Of a stretch of 19,639 bases of DNA, positions 9,498 through 17,138 are shown piece by piece. The translations under genes and the position numbers were made by a program. A model generated the notes under the pieces. The model was not told the origin of the DNA. It saw only the letters and a program-made list of their open reading frames with translations, and ran no database searches. This DNA comes from Mariprofundaceae bacterium (GTDB lineage: Bacteria > Pseudomonadota > Zetaproteobacteria > Mariprofundales > Mariprofundaceae). Where the stretch lies: positions 1-19,639 of the forward strand of contig JALVTX010000257.1 of NCBI GenBank assembly GCA_027035825.1, in the 5' to 3' direction. Each line of letters opens with the position of its first letter. Positions within the stretch are counted from its first letter, which is position 1.

Positions 9498-11484
9498 CCA
9501 ATCCCAATGCCCGCCGCATGGCTTCCATGTGGGCGGCGATCTCCTCCCGCGATGATTCCGAGTCCGGTTGCCTGTCCACCCACTCGACATGCTCGTCGCC
9601 CAGCTCGGCCAGGAACGGCGAGGGCGCCAGCCGCTCCTCCTTGCCGTAGCGACGACGCTTGCGGCTGCGGCTGAGCGTGAGGCGGTAGCGGGCCCGGGTG
9701 ATGGCCACGTACATGAGCCTGCGCTCCTCCTCCATGCGCCCCTCGTCCACCGCGCCCTGGTGCGGAAAGGAACCGTCCTCCATGCCGACGACATAGACAT
9801 GCTCGAACTCCAGCCCCTTGGCCGCGTGCACGGTCATCAGGCGCACCGCGTTGCCGTCCTCCTCGTTGTCCCGATCGGCGAACAGACTCAGGCGCTGGAT
9901 GAAGCCCGCCAGGTCGCCCCCTCTTCCGCCCAGTCCGCCATCAATCCCGCTGCCAACCCCGCCGCCAACCGGTCCCTCGGCATGCGCCAGCCACCAGCGC
10001 CGCAGCTCCATCACGTTGGCCATGCGCATCTCGCGCTCGGCCTCGTCGGCGGCATCGGCGGCGATCATCGCGACCAGGCCGGATTCCTCCAGCAGCGCAT
10101 CAAAGGCGTCATCCGGCTCGCCGTGCCGGAAGCGATGCTCCAGCTCGCCGACGAGATGCCCGAACTCGCGGAAGGCCAGCGCCCGCGGGTGCTCGAGCGC
10201 ATCCTCGAAGCAGGCATCCAGGAGCGGCTTGCCGGCCGCCCGCGCCACCGCGCCCAGCGCCGCCAGCGCCTTGTCGCCCAGCCCCCGGCGCGGCCGCGTG
10301 ATGGCGCGCAGGAACGCCAGGTCGTCCTCGGGATTGGCGATCAGCCGCATCCAGGACAGGACATCGCGCACCTCGGCGCGGTCGAAGAACGACAAGCCGC
10401 CGCTCACCTGGTAGGGCGCGCCGCGCTCGCGCAAGGCCTTTTCCAGCTGCCGCGACTGGTGCGACGCCCGGTAGAGCACGCAGAAATCGCTCCAGCGGCT
10501 CCGGCCGCCGGCGTGGCGTGCCACGATGTCCGCCGCCACGCGCTCCGCCTCGTCCTCTGGCGTGGCGCACTCCCAGATGCGCACCGGCCGGCCCGCGCCC
10601 AGGCTGGAGCGCAGCTCCTTGCCCAGGCGCTCGCTGTTGTGCGAAATCAGCGTGTTTGCCACGTGCAGGATGGCCGCGGTCGAGCGATAGTTCTCCTCCA
10701 GCCGGATGACCTTCAGGCCCGGCCAGTCCTGATCCATGCGGAAGATGTTGCCGATCTCGGCGCCGCGCCAGCCGTAGATGGACTGGTCGTCATCGCCCAC
10801 CACGGTGAGGTTGGCGTCCGGCGGCGCCAGGAGCCGCAGCAGTTCGTACTGGACGCGGGAGCTGTCCTGGTATTCGTCCACCAGCAGGTGACGGCAGCGC
10901 TCCCGCCACTTGGCGCGAACCTCGTCGGATTCCGACAGCATGCGGATGGGCAGCAGCAACAGGTCGTCGAAATCCACCGCGTTCATCGCCGCCAGCAGCG
11001 CGTCATAGCGCTCGCGGATGGCGGCCAGGGCCTCGTCTCCTGGCGTCAGGCCGTTCTTCAGCGCCGAAATCCGCGCCAGCATCGCGTCCACCTGCTTGGC
11101 GTCCACCGGCAGGCGCATCTCCTGAAGCACGCTGCGCAGCGCGGCCCGCTGCTCGCCGCCGGCGAAGACGGACACGTTCGAACGTCGTTGCACCAGCTCC
11201 GCATCCTCGCGAACCATCATCAGTCCCAGCGCATGGAAGGTGCAGATGCGGAGATCGGAAGCCCGATCGCCCAGCCGCCCGGCCAGGCGTTCGCGCATCT
11301 CGCGCGCCGCCTTGTTCGTGAAGGTCACGGCGGTGATGGCCTCCGGCGGCACGTCGCGCTCCACGAGCGCCGCGATGCGCTCCGTGATCACCCGGGTCTT
11401 GCCGGAGCCCGCGCCGGCCAGCACCAGGAGCGGGCCGCCACGATGCCATACGGCCTCGTACTGCCGCGGATTCAGTTGCGCCAT
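9493..11484 (-). CDS. rep: ATP-dependent DNA helicase Rep (UvrD/Rep superfamily 1)
   Basis: A 3'-to-5' DNA translocase that clears protein roadblocks and restarts stalled replication forks. The 663 residues are close to the roughly 670 of E. coli Rep. The superfamily 1A motifs are all visible in order: Q motif LNPRQYEAV, Walker A AGAGSGKT (23-30), DEYQD (203-207), VVGDDDQSIYGWRGAE, LEENYRST, MTVHAAKGLEFEHVYV and EEERRLMYVAITRAR. The VDEYQDSSRVQYELLRLL stretch and overall length favour Rep over UvrD, though PcrA/UvrD remains a less likely alternative. A glycine-rich segment at about 501-520 interrupts the region before motif V. The gene is last in the eno-to-rep series, 12 bases after the gmd-like stop, and shares its orientation. 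Confidence 0.92.
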   Translation of the reverse strand: MAQLNPRQYEAVWHRGGPLLVLAGAGSGKTRVITERIAALVERDVPPEAITAVTFTNKAAREMRERLAGRLGDRASDLRICTFHALGLMMVREDAELVQRRSNVSVFAGGEQRAALRSVLQEMRLPVDAKQVDAMLARISALKNGLTPGDEALAAIRERYDALLAAMNAVDFDDLLLLPIRMLSESDEVRAKWRERCRHLLVDEYQDSSRVQYELLRLLAPPDANLTVVGDDDQSIYGWRGAEIGNIFRMDQDWPGLKVIRLEENYRSTAAILHVANTLISHNSERLGKELRSSLGAGRPVRIWECATPEDEAERVAADIVARHAGGRSRWSDFCVLYRASHQSRQLEKALRERGAPYQVSGGLSFFDRAEVRDVLSWMRLIANPEDDLAFLRAITRPRRGLGDKALAALGAVARAAGKPLLDACFEDALEHPRALAFREFGHLVGELEHRFRHGEPDDAFDALLEESGLVAMIAADAADEAEREMRMANVMELRRWWLAHAEGPVGGGVGSGIDGGLGGRGGDLAGFIQRLSLFADRDNEEDGNAVRLMTVHAAKGLEFEHVYVVGMEDGSFPHQGAVDEGRMEEERRLMYVAITRARYRLTLSRSRKRRRYGKEERLAPSPFLAELGDEHVEWVDRQPDSESSREEIAAHMEAMRRALGLA

Positions 11485-11496
11485 GGATGCGCGGCG

Positions 11497-12534
11497 TCAG
11501 TCGGGCCGGGAAGCGGGCGAACCCGCGGCCTGGCGCCTGGAAGCCTCCCCGTTCCCGTCGCCGGCCAGGTCTCCGGGCTCCAGCCAGGCCCGCACCAGGC
11601 GCGCCGCCACCTCCGGCATGCGCACGGTGGCGCGCCAGCCCAGCTTCTCCCGGGCCCTGGACGCATCGCCCCATCCGCTCATGATTTCCGAAGGGCGGAA
11701 CAGCGCGCGATCCACCTCCACATGCTCGCGCCAGTCGAGCCCCGCCGTGCGAAACGCCTCGGCCGCGAACTCCTCAAGCGTGTGCCGCTCTCCGGTGGCA
11801 ATCACGAAATCCTCCGGCTCGTCCTGTTGCAGCATGCGCCACATGGCGTCCACGTATTCCGGCGCCCAGCCCCAGTCGCGCGCCACCGCCAGATTGCCCA
11901 GCGTCACGCGCCGCTGCTCCCCCCGGGCGATGCGCGCCGCTGCCGCGGCAATCTTCTGGGTCACGAAGCGCTCGGGCCGCAGCGGCGATTCATGGTTGAA
12001 GAGGATGCCCGAGCAGGCGTACAGGCCGTAGGCGTCGCGGTAGTTCGCCACCTCCCAGAACGCCGCCGCCTTGGCCACAGCATACGGGCTGCGCGGGCGA
12101 AACGGCGTCTCCTCGTTGGCCGGCATATTGCCCGTGTCGCCGAAGCACTCGCCGGAACAGGCGTTGTAGAGACGGATCCTCGGGTTCAGGAAGCGAATGG
12201 CCTCCAGCAGGTTCAGCGCCCCGGTGGCATGGCTTTCCAGGGTTTCCACCGGCTGCTGGAAGGACAGCCCCACCGAGCTCTGGCCGGCGAGATTGTAGAC
12301 CTCGTCCGGCCGGGCGCGATCCAGCGTCTGGATCACGCTGCGGAAGTCCGTCAGCGTCATGGACACGGTTTCCACCCGCTCGCGAATGCCCAGCCGCTCC
12401 AGGTTGCCGAAGCGGCTGATCTGGGCGTCCCGCGCCGTGCCGACCACGCGGTATCCCTTCTCCAGGAGGAGCCTGGCCAGCCAGGCGCCGTCCTGGCCGG
12501 ACACGCCGCAGATGAGCGCGACGGGCGCCGTCAC
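11497..12534 (-). CDS. Second GDP-mannose 4,6-dehydratase-like SDR enzyme
   Basis: An extended short-chain dehydrogenase of 345 residues. The GTG at 12534 is chosen because it overlaps the gmd stop in a GTGA motif; an upstream start would add an unconserved tail. The nucleotide site GVSGQDGAWLA (10-20) is intact. Ser127 and Glu129 (CSGE) and Tyr151-x3-Lys155 supply the dehydratase catalytic set, with Ser replacing the usual Thr. The NHESP, GNLAVARDWG and FVIATGERHT stretches are shared with Gmd. It is clearly a paralogue of the adjacent gmd, but the coenzyme-binding loop differs (GTARDAQISRFGN instead of GIKRRTSLFNTDRID). It may be a GDP-mannose 4,6-dehydratase of different preference or the partner enzyme that reduces or epimerises the 4-keto sugar (Rmd-like). 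The retained Glu favours a dehydratase. A charged tail follows the domain. Confidence 0.85.
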   Translation of the reverse strand: MTAPVALICGVSGQDGAWLARLLLEKGYRVVGTARDAQISRFGNLERLGIRERVETVSMTLTDFRSVIQTLDRARPDEVYNLAGQSSVGLSFQQPVETLESHATGALNLLEAIRFLNPRIRLYNACSGECFGDTGNMPANEETPFRPRSPYAVAKAAAFWEVANYRDAYGLYACSGILFNHESPLRPERFVTQKIAAAAARIARGEQRRVTLGNLAVARDWGWAPEYVDAMWRMLQQDEPEDFVIATGERHTLEEFAAEAFRTAGLDWREHVEVDRALFRPSEIMSGWGDASRAREKLGWRATVRMPEVAARLVRAWLEPGDLAGDGNGEASRRQAAGSPASRPD

Positions 12535-13619
12535 GATTCGCTGCGTTCGGCGCGCGCGTATCCCTCGCGCCGGCAAAGCTCGTCGCGCTCGGCCTCCTTC
12601 AGATCCTCGCGCACCATCTCGGCCACGAGGTCATGGAAGCCCACTTCCGGCTCCCAACCCAGCTTCGCCTTCGCCTTGGCCGGGTCGCCCAACAGCGTCT
12701 CCACCTCGGCCGGGCGGAAATAGCGCGGATCCACGCGCACGATGACGCGACCCTCCTGATCCACGCCAACCTCGTCCACGCCCTCGCCCCGCCACGTGAT
12801 CGTGATGCCCAGCTCCTTGGCCGCGGCCTCGACAAACTCGCGCACCGAATGCTGCTCGCCCGTGGCCACCACGAAGTCATCCGGCGCATCCTGTTGCAGC
12901 ATCATCCACATCATGCGCACGTAGTCGCGGGCATGGCCCCAGTCGCGCTTGGCGTTCAGGTTGCCCAGATACAGGCAGCTCTGGAGCCCCAGCTTGATGC
13001 GCGCCAAGGCACGAGTGATCTTGCGCGTCACGAAGGTCTCGCCGCGACGGGGCGATTCGTGGTTGAACAGGATGCCGTTGCAGGCATACAGCCCGTAGGC
13101 CTCGCGGTAGTTCACGGTGATCCAGTAGGCATAGAGCTTGGCCACCGCATACGGGCTGCGCGGATGGAACGGCGTCGTCTCCGTCTGCGGCGCCTCGCGC
13201 ACCTTGCCATACAGCTCGGAGGTGGAGGCCTGGTAGAAGCGCGTCTTCTCCTCCAGCCCGAGCATGCGGATGGCCTCCAGCAGCCGCAACGTGCCCAGGG
13301 CATCGGAATCCGCCGTGTATTCCGGCTCCTCGAAGGACACCGCCACGTGGCTTTGCGCCGCCAGGTTGTACACCTCGTCCGGTCGCACCTGCCGCATGAT
13401 GCGGATCAGGCTGGAAGAATCGGTCATGTCCCCGTGGTGGAGGATGAACCGCGTCTCGCCCTCGTGCGGATCGCGGTAGAGGTGATCAATGCGGTCGGTG
13501 TTGAACAGCGACGTCCGTCGCTTGATGCCGTGCACCTCGTAACCCTTCTCCAGCAGGAACTCCGCCAGGTAGGAACCATCCTGGCCGGTAATGCCCGTGA
13601 TCAACGCCACCTTGCTCAT
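12531..13619 (-). CDS. gmd: GDP-mannose 4,6-dehydratase
   Basis: Converts GDP-D-mannose to GDP-4-keto-6-deoxy-D-mannose, the precursor of GDP-fucose, GDP-rhamnose and GDP-perosamine used in surface glycans. The 362 residues fit the family. It shows GITGQDGSYLAE (9-20) for the NADP Rossmann site, RRTSLFNTDRID for the adenosine phosphate, catalytic Thr133 and Glu135 in ASTSELYGK, and Tyr157-x3-Lys161. ATG 13619 is preferred because GGAG ends five bases before it. A GTG at 13625 overlapping the manC stop is possible but has its GGA directly adjacent. The gene lies two bases after manC, which supplies its substrate, and overlaps the second dehydratase-like gene by four bases at GTGA, so translation is probably coupled. 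Confidence 0.96.
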   Translation of the reverse strand: MSKVALITGITGQDGSYLAEFLLEKGYEVHGIKRRTSLFNTDRIDHLYRDPHEGETRFILHHGDMTDSSSLIRIMRQVRPDEVYNLAAQSHVAVSFEEPEYTADSDALGTLRLLEAIRMLGLEEKTRFYQASTSELYGKVREAPQTETTPFHPRSPYAVAKLYAYWITVNYREAYGLYACNGILFNHESPRRGETFVTRKITRALARIKLGLQSCLYLGNLNAKRDWGHARDYVRMMWMMLQQDAPDDFVVATGEQHSVREFVEAAAKELGITITWRGEGVDEVGVDQEGRVIVRVDPRYFRPAEVETLLGDPAKAKAKLGWEPEVGFHDLVAEMVREDLKEAERDELCRREGYARAERSES

Positions 13620-13621
13620 GT

Positions 13622-15061
13622 TCACTCCGTTCGTCCGTAATCGTCATCGAATCGCTCGATGTCGTCCTCGCCCAGATATTCGCCCACCTGCACCTCGACA
13701 ATGTGCAATGGAATCTTGCCCCGGTTCTCCAGCCGGTGCCTGGCGCCGATGGGGATATAGGTGCTTTCGTTCTTCGCCACCTGGTAGGTCTCGCCATCGC
13801 GCGTCACCGTGGCCGTGCCGGACACCACCACCCAGTGTTCGGAACGATGCTGATGTCGCTGAAGCGAAAGCGACGCACCCGGCTTGACCTCGATGCGCTT
13901 GAGCTTGTAGCCGCTGGCGCGGTCCTCCAGCACCGTATAGCTGCCCCACGGACGGCGCACCGTGCGATGCTCCAGCACCGTCGCGCTGCCGCGCGCCTTC
14001 AGCGTCTCCACCACCTCGCGCACGCGCTGGCTCTCGCCCCGCTTCACCAGCAGCACCGCATCGGCCGTCTCCACCGCGATGATGTTCTCCAGGCCCACCG
14101 CCGCCACGAGCCGGTGCTCGCTGCGCAACAGCGAACCCGAGCAGTCCAGCGCCAGCACGTCGCCCGTCAGCGCATTGCCGCGTTCATCCTTGGCCGAGAT
14201 TTCGTGCACCGCGTCCCAACTGCCGACATCCGACCAGCCGATATCGCACGGGGCCACGAGCACCCGGTCGGAACGCTCCAGCACGCCATAGTCAATGGAC
14301 TGATCCGGCATCTCGCCGAACATCTCGCGCACCACGATCCGCCAGTCCGCGCCGGGCTCCCGCCAGCGGGCGCGCATGGCCTCCAGCACCCGGTGCGCCT
14401 CGGGCATGTGCCGTTCGATTTCATCCAGAATGACGGACGCGCGCCAGACGAACATGCCAGAATTCCAGAAATAGTCGCCGGACTCGACGAAGCGTCGCGC
14501 CGTCTCGGCATCGGGCTTCTCCGTGAAGCGCCTCACGGGCAGCACCGCCGCGTCCTCCGCGCCGGTCATGTCGGCCTGGATGTAGCCGAAGCCCGTATCC
14601 GGCCGCGTGGCGCGGATGCCGAAGGTGACGAGCGAGCCGTCCGCCGCCGCCTCGATGGCCAGCCGCAGGTGACGCTGGAAGGCTCCGGCATCCTTGATGA
14701 TGTGATCGGCCGGCAGCACCACCATCACCGGATCCTGGCCCGTTTCGTCCCGCAACACCGCCGCGGCCACCGCGATGGCCGGCGCGGTGTTGCGCCCCAC
14801 CGGCTCCAGGATGGTGTGGAAACCCAGCAGGTCGCCATAGGCCTCCCCGCTGGCGTGCGACTCCCCGGTCACCACCCAGACATCCTCGCGCCCGATCAGC
14901 GGAGACAGCCTGGCCACCGTGGCCTGGAGCAGGTTGTCGTCGCCATCCAGCTTCAGGAACTGCTTCGGCAACTGCCGGCGCGACAGCGGCCACAGGCGGC
15001 TGCCCGAGCCGCCGGCCAGGATCACGGCCTTGACCGGCATCTGTTCGCTCCCTGTCGTCAT
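13622..15061 (-). CDS. manC: Mannose-1-phosphate guanylyltransferase / mannose-6-phosphate isomerase
   Basis: Makes GDP-mannose from mannose-1-phosphate and GTP; the type II enzymes also isomerise fructose-6-phosphate to mannose-6-phosphate. The N-terminal nucleotidyltransferase domain (about 10-290) begins AVILAGGSGSRLWPLSRRQLPKQF in two contiguous halves, with FTEKPD and YFWNSGMFVW further on. The C-terminal cupin isomerase domain (about 365-475) shows RPWGSY, LSLQRHQHRSEHWVVVSG and YIPIGARHRLEN with the metal-binding His and Glu residues. The 479 residues are typical for the bifunctional form. ATG 15061 overlaps the cysC stop as ATGA and has a GGAGG sequence upstream. A second ATG at 15040, with GGGAG before it, is an alternative. 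It directly feeds gmd downstream. Confidence 0.96.
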   Translation of the reverse strand: MTTGSEQMPVKAVILAGGSGSRLWPLSRRQLPKQFLKLDGDDNLLQATVARLSPLIGREDVWVVTGESHASGEAYGDLLGFHTILEPVGRNTAPAIAVAAAVLRDETGQDPVMVVLPADHIIKDAGAFQRHLRLAIEAAADGSLVTFGIRATRPDTGFGYIQADMTGAEDAAVLPVRRFTEKPDAETARRFVESGDYFWNSGMFVWRASVILDEIERHMPEAHRVLEAMRARWREPGADWRIVVREMFGEMPDQSIDYGVLERSDRVLVAPCDIGWSDVGSWDAVHEISAKDERGNALTGDVLALDCSGSLLRSEHRLVAAVGLENIIAVETADAVLLVKRGESQRVREVVETLKARGSATVLEHRTVRRPWGSYTVLEDRASGYKLKRIEVKPGASLSLQRHQHRSEHWVVVSGTATVTRDGETYQVAKNESTYIPIGARHRLENRGKIPLHIVEVQVGEYLGEDDIERFDDDYGRTE

Positions 15062-15702
15062 CGCCCCCCCTCCGGCCGGATCACGCCATGCCCGGCCAGC
15101 CAGTCCACCACGAGATTCACGCAGTGCTCCAGGCTTTCCTCGCCGGTCGGGGCGATGATATCGGGCTTCTCGGGCGGCTCATAGGGCGAGGAAACGCCGG
15201 TGAAGTCGGCAATCTCGCCGGCGCGCGCCCGGCGGTACAGTCCCTTCACGTCGCGTTGCTCGCAGACTTCGAGGGGCGCCGCGCAATAGACCTCGATGAA
15301 ATCATCACCCAGCAGCCGGCGCGCTTGGGCGCGATCGCGCCGGAACGGAGAGATGAACGCGGTCAGCGTCAGCACGCCCGCCTGCACGAACAGCCCCGCC
15401 ACCTCGGCCACGCGGCGAATGTTCTCCACCCGGTCCGCCTCGGAGAATCCCAGGTCCGAGCACAGGCCGTGGCGCACATTGTCGCCGTCCAGCACGAAGG
15501 TGTGGCAGCCCATCGCGTGCAGCCGCTCCTCCACCGCGTGCGCCAGCGTGGACTTGCCGGAGCCGGACAGCCCCGTGAACCACAGCACCGCGCCCTTGTG
15601 ACCGTTGCGCGCCTCGCGCATCTCGCGCGTGACGTTCGGCGCATGCCAAACCACGTTGCTGCTCTTCGCCGCCCGCCTTTCCTGTTGCCGTTCCCGTGTC
15701 AT
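15058..15702 (-). CDS. cysC: Adenylyl-sulfate kinase
   Basis: Phosphorylates adenosine 5'-phosphosulfate to PAPS. The protein has 214 residues, near the usual 200, from ATG 15702, eight bases after the cysS stop. ATG 15726 would overlap cysS and add eight residues. The P-loop GLSGSGKS is at 44-51, the family signature DGDNVRHGL at 72-80, and FISPFRRDR, GLYRRARAGEI and FTGVSSPYEPP are all present. It is a stand-alone kinase without a CysN/sulfurylase domain, and no sulfate assimilation gene is adjacent. Its place between cysS and the GDP-mannose genes suggests PAPS either for sulfate reduction or for sulfation of a polysaccharide. The second idea is inference from position only. Confidence 0.95.
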   Translation of the reverse strand: MTRERQQERRAAKSSNVVWHAPNVTREMREARNGHKGAVLWFTGLSGSGKSTLAHAVEERLHAMGCHTFVLDGDNVRHGLCSDLGFSEADRVENIRRVAEVAGLFVQAGVLTLTAFISPFRRDRAQARRLLGDDFIEVYCAAPLEVCEQRDVKGLYRRARAGEIADFTGVSSPYEPPEKPDIIAPTGEESLEHCVNLVVDWLAGHGVIRPEGGR

Positions 15703-15710
15703 CCCCCGCT

Positions 15711-17138
15711 TCACTTCCTCTTCCATGTCGTTCCCGCCGGCCCGTCCTCCAGCACCACGCCCATCGCCGAGAGCTCGTCGCGGATGGCGTCCGCGCGCGC
15801 GAAATCCCGGCGCTTGCGGGCCTCGGCGCGCTCGGCGATCAGTGCCTCGATCCGCGCCGCATCCGCCCCGGCGCCGTGAAACCACTGCTCCGGCTCCTCG
15901 CTCACGATGCCCAAGGTCTGGCACATCGCCGATAGCGCCCGGGCCTGCCCGGAGGCCTGCTCGCCCGCATCCAGCCGGCGGTTCGCCTCCCGCGCCGTCT
16001 CGAACACCACGGCCAGGGCCTCGGCGGTGTTGAAATCATCGTTCATCGCCGCGACAAACGCCGCAGGCAGCTCGCCTGCGGATTCCGGCGCCTCGCTTCT
16101 CCAGACCGGGCCCAGGCGTCGCACCGTTTCATAGAGCCGATCCAGCCCGGCTTTCGCGGCCTCCATCGCGTCTTCCGAATAGTCCAGCGGCGAACGGTAA
16201 TGCGTGCCCAGGATGAACATGCGCAGCACTTCCGGATGCCAGCGCGCCGCGATTTCGCGGATGGTCAGGAAGTTGCCCAGCGACTTGCTCATCTTTTCGC
16301 GGTCGATGTTCACGAACCCGTTGTGAATCCAGTAGCGGGCGAAACCGCCGTCGCAAGCGCCCCGGGCCTGCGCGATCTCGTTTTCGTGATGCGGAAACTT
16401 CAGGTCCATGCCGCCGCCGTGGATGTCGAAGGTCTCGCCCAGGTGTGCGCAGCTCATCGCCGAGCACTCGATGTGCCAGCCCGGCCGGCCCCGCCCCCAC
16501 GGCGAGTCCCAGGCGGGCTCGCCCGGCTTGGCCATCTTCCACAGCACGAAATCCAGCGGATTTCGCTTGCTTTCGTCCACCTCCACGCGGCTGCCGGCCT
16601 CCAGCTCCTCCAGTCGCTTGCCGGACAATCGCCCATAGTCGGGAAAGCTGTTCACCGCGTACATCACGTCGCCGGAATCGGCCACGTAGGCGTGGCCGCG
16701 CTCGATGAGCCGCGCGATCATCGCGATCATCTCGTCCATGTGCGCGGTCGCCCGCGGCTCATGCGTTGGCGGCAGGCAGTTCAGCGCCCGGGCATCCTCG
16801 TGGAAGGCTGCGATCATCTCCTCAGTGAGCGTCCCGATTGGCACCCCCCGCTCGGATGCACGGCGGATGATCTTGTCGTCCACGTCGGTGAAATTGCGCA
16901 CGTAGGTCACGTCGAATCCCAGCCGCATCAGCCAGCGATAAATCACGTCGAACACGACCATCACCCGGGCATGGCCCACGTGGCAGTAGTCATAGACCGT
17001 GACGCCGCAGACATACATGCCCACGCGCCCCGGCCGAAGCGGCGCAAAGCGCTCCTTGGCGCGCGTCAGCGAGTTATAGATGTGCAAATCGTAGATGCGC
17101 AAATCCCCGGCCCTCGCCTTGACGCCATCCTGCTTCAC
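15711..17138 (-). CDS. cysS: Cysteinyl-tRNA synthetase
   Basis: Class I synthetase charging tRNA-Cys, with 475 residues (E. coli 461). The Zn site begins at Cys44 (MYVCGVTVYD). The HIGH motif is HVGH at 53-56 and the KMSKS loop is intact at 282-286 (KMSKSLGN). HIECSAM and HGGGMDLKFPHHENEIAQ give the remaining zinc ligands and the active-site core. GTG 17138 is the start: it overlaps the gltX stop as GTGA and a GGGGAGG sequence precedes it by about seven bases. The pairing with gltX is common among bacterial synthetase clusters. Confidence 0.97.
   Translation of the reverse strand: MKQDGVKARAGDLRIYDLHIYNSLTRAKERFAPLRPGRVGMYVCGVTVYDYCHVGHARVMVVFDVIYRWLMRLGFDVTYVRNFTDVDDKIIRRASERGVPIGTLTEEMIAAFHEDARALNCLPPTHEPRATAHMDEMIAMIARLIERGHAYVADSGDVMYAVNSFPDYGRLSGKRLEELEAGSRVEVDESKRNPLDFVLWKMAKPGEPAWDSPWGRGRPGWHIECSAMSCAHLGETFDIHGGGMDLKFPHHENEIAQARGACDGGFARYWIHNGFVNIDREKMSKSLGNFLTIREIAARWHPEVLRMFILGTHYRSPLDYSEDAMEAAKAGLDRLYETVRRLGPVWRSEAPESAGELPAAFVAAMNDDFNTAEALAVVFETAREANRRLDAGEQASGQARALSAMCQTLGIVSEEPEQWFHGAGADAARIEALIAERAEARKRRDFARADAIRDELSAMGVVLEDGPAGTTWKRK

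Noticed and set aside
7806..9800. Minus-strand open frame of about 664 codons opposite the PilZ-like gene.
   Set aside because: It overlaps two well-supported genes (the PilZ-like gene and the end of rep) and has low-complexity shadow composition.
12535..12576. Upstream extension of the second gmd-like gene to 12576.
   Set aside because: It lies inside gmd, is not conserved in SDR enzymes, and the GTGA overlap at 12534 gives a better start.
9568..12723. Very long plus-strand open frame (about 1,051 codons) opposite rep and the gmd-like genes.
   Set aside because: It is antisense to clearly conserved genes. Its composition (His, Arg, Ala, Gln rich) is that of a G+C-driven shadow frame, with no domain.
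15703..15924. Upstream extension of cysC to 15924.
   Set aside because: The extension overlaps the 3' end of cysS, is Arg/Gly-rich shadow sequence, and is unlike any CysC N-terminus.
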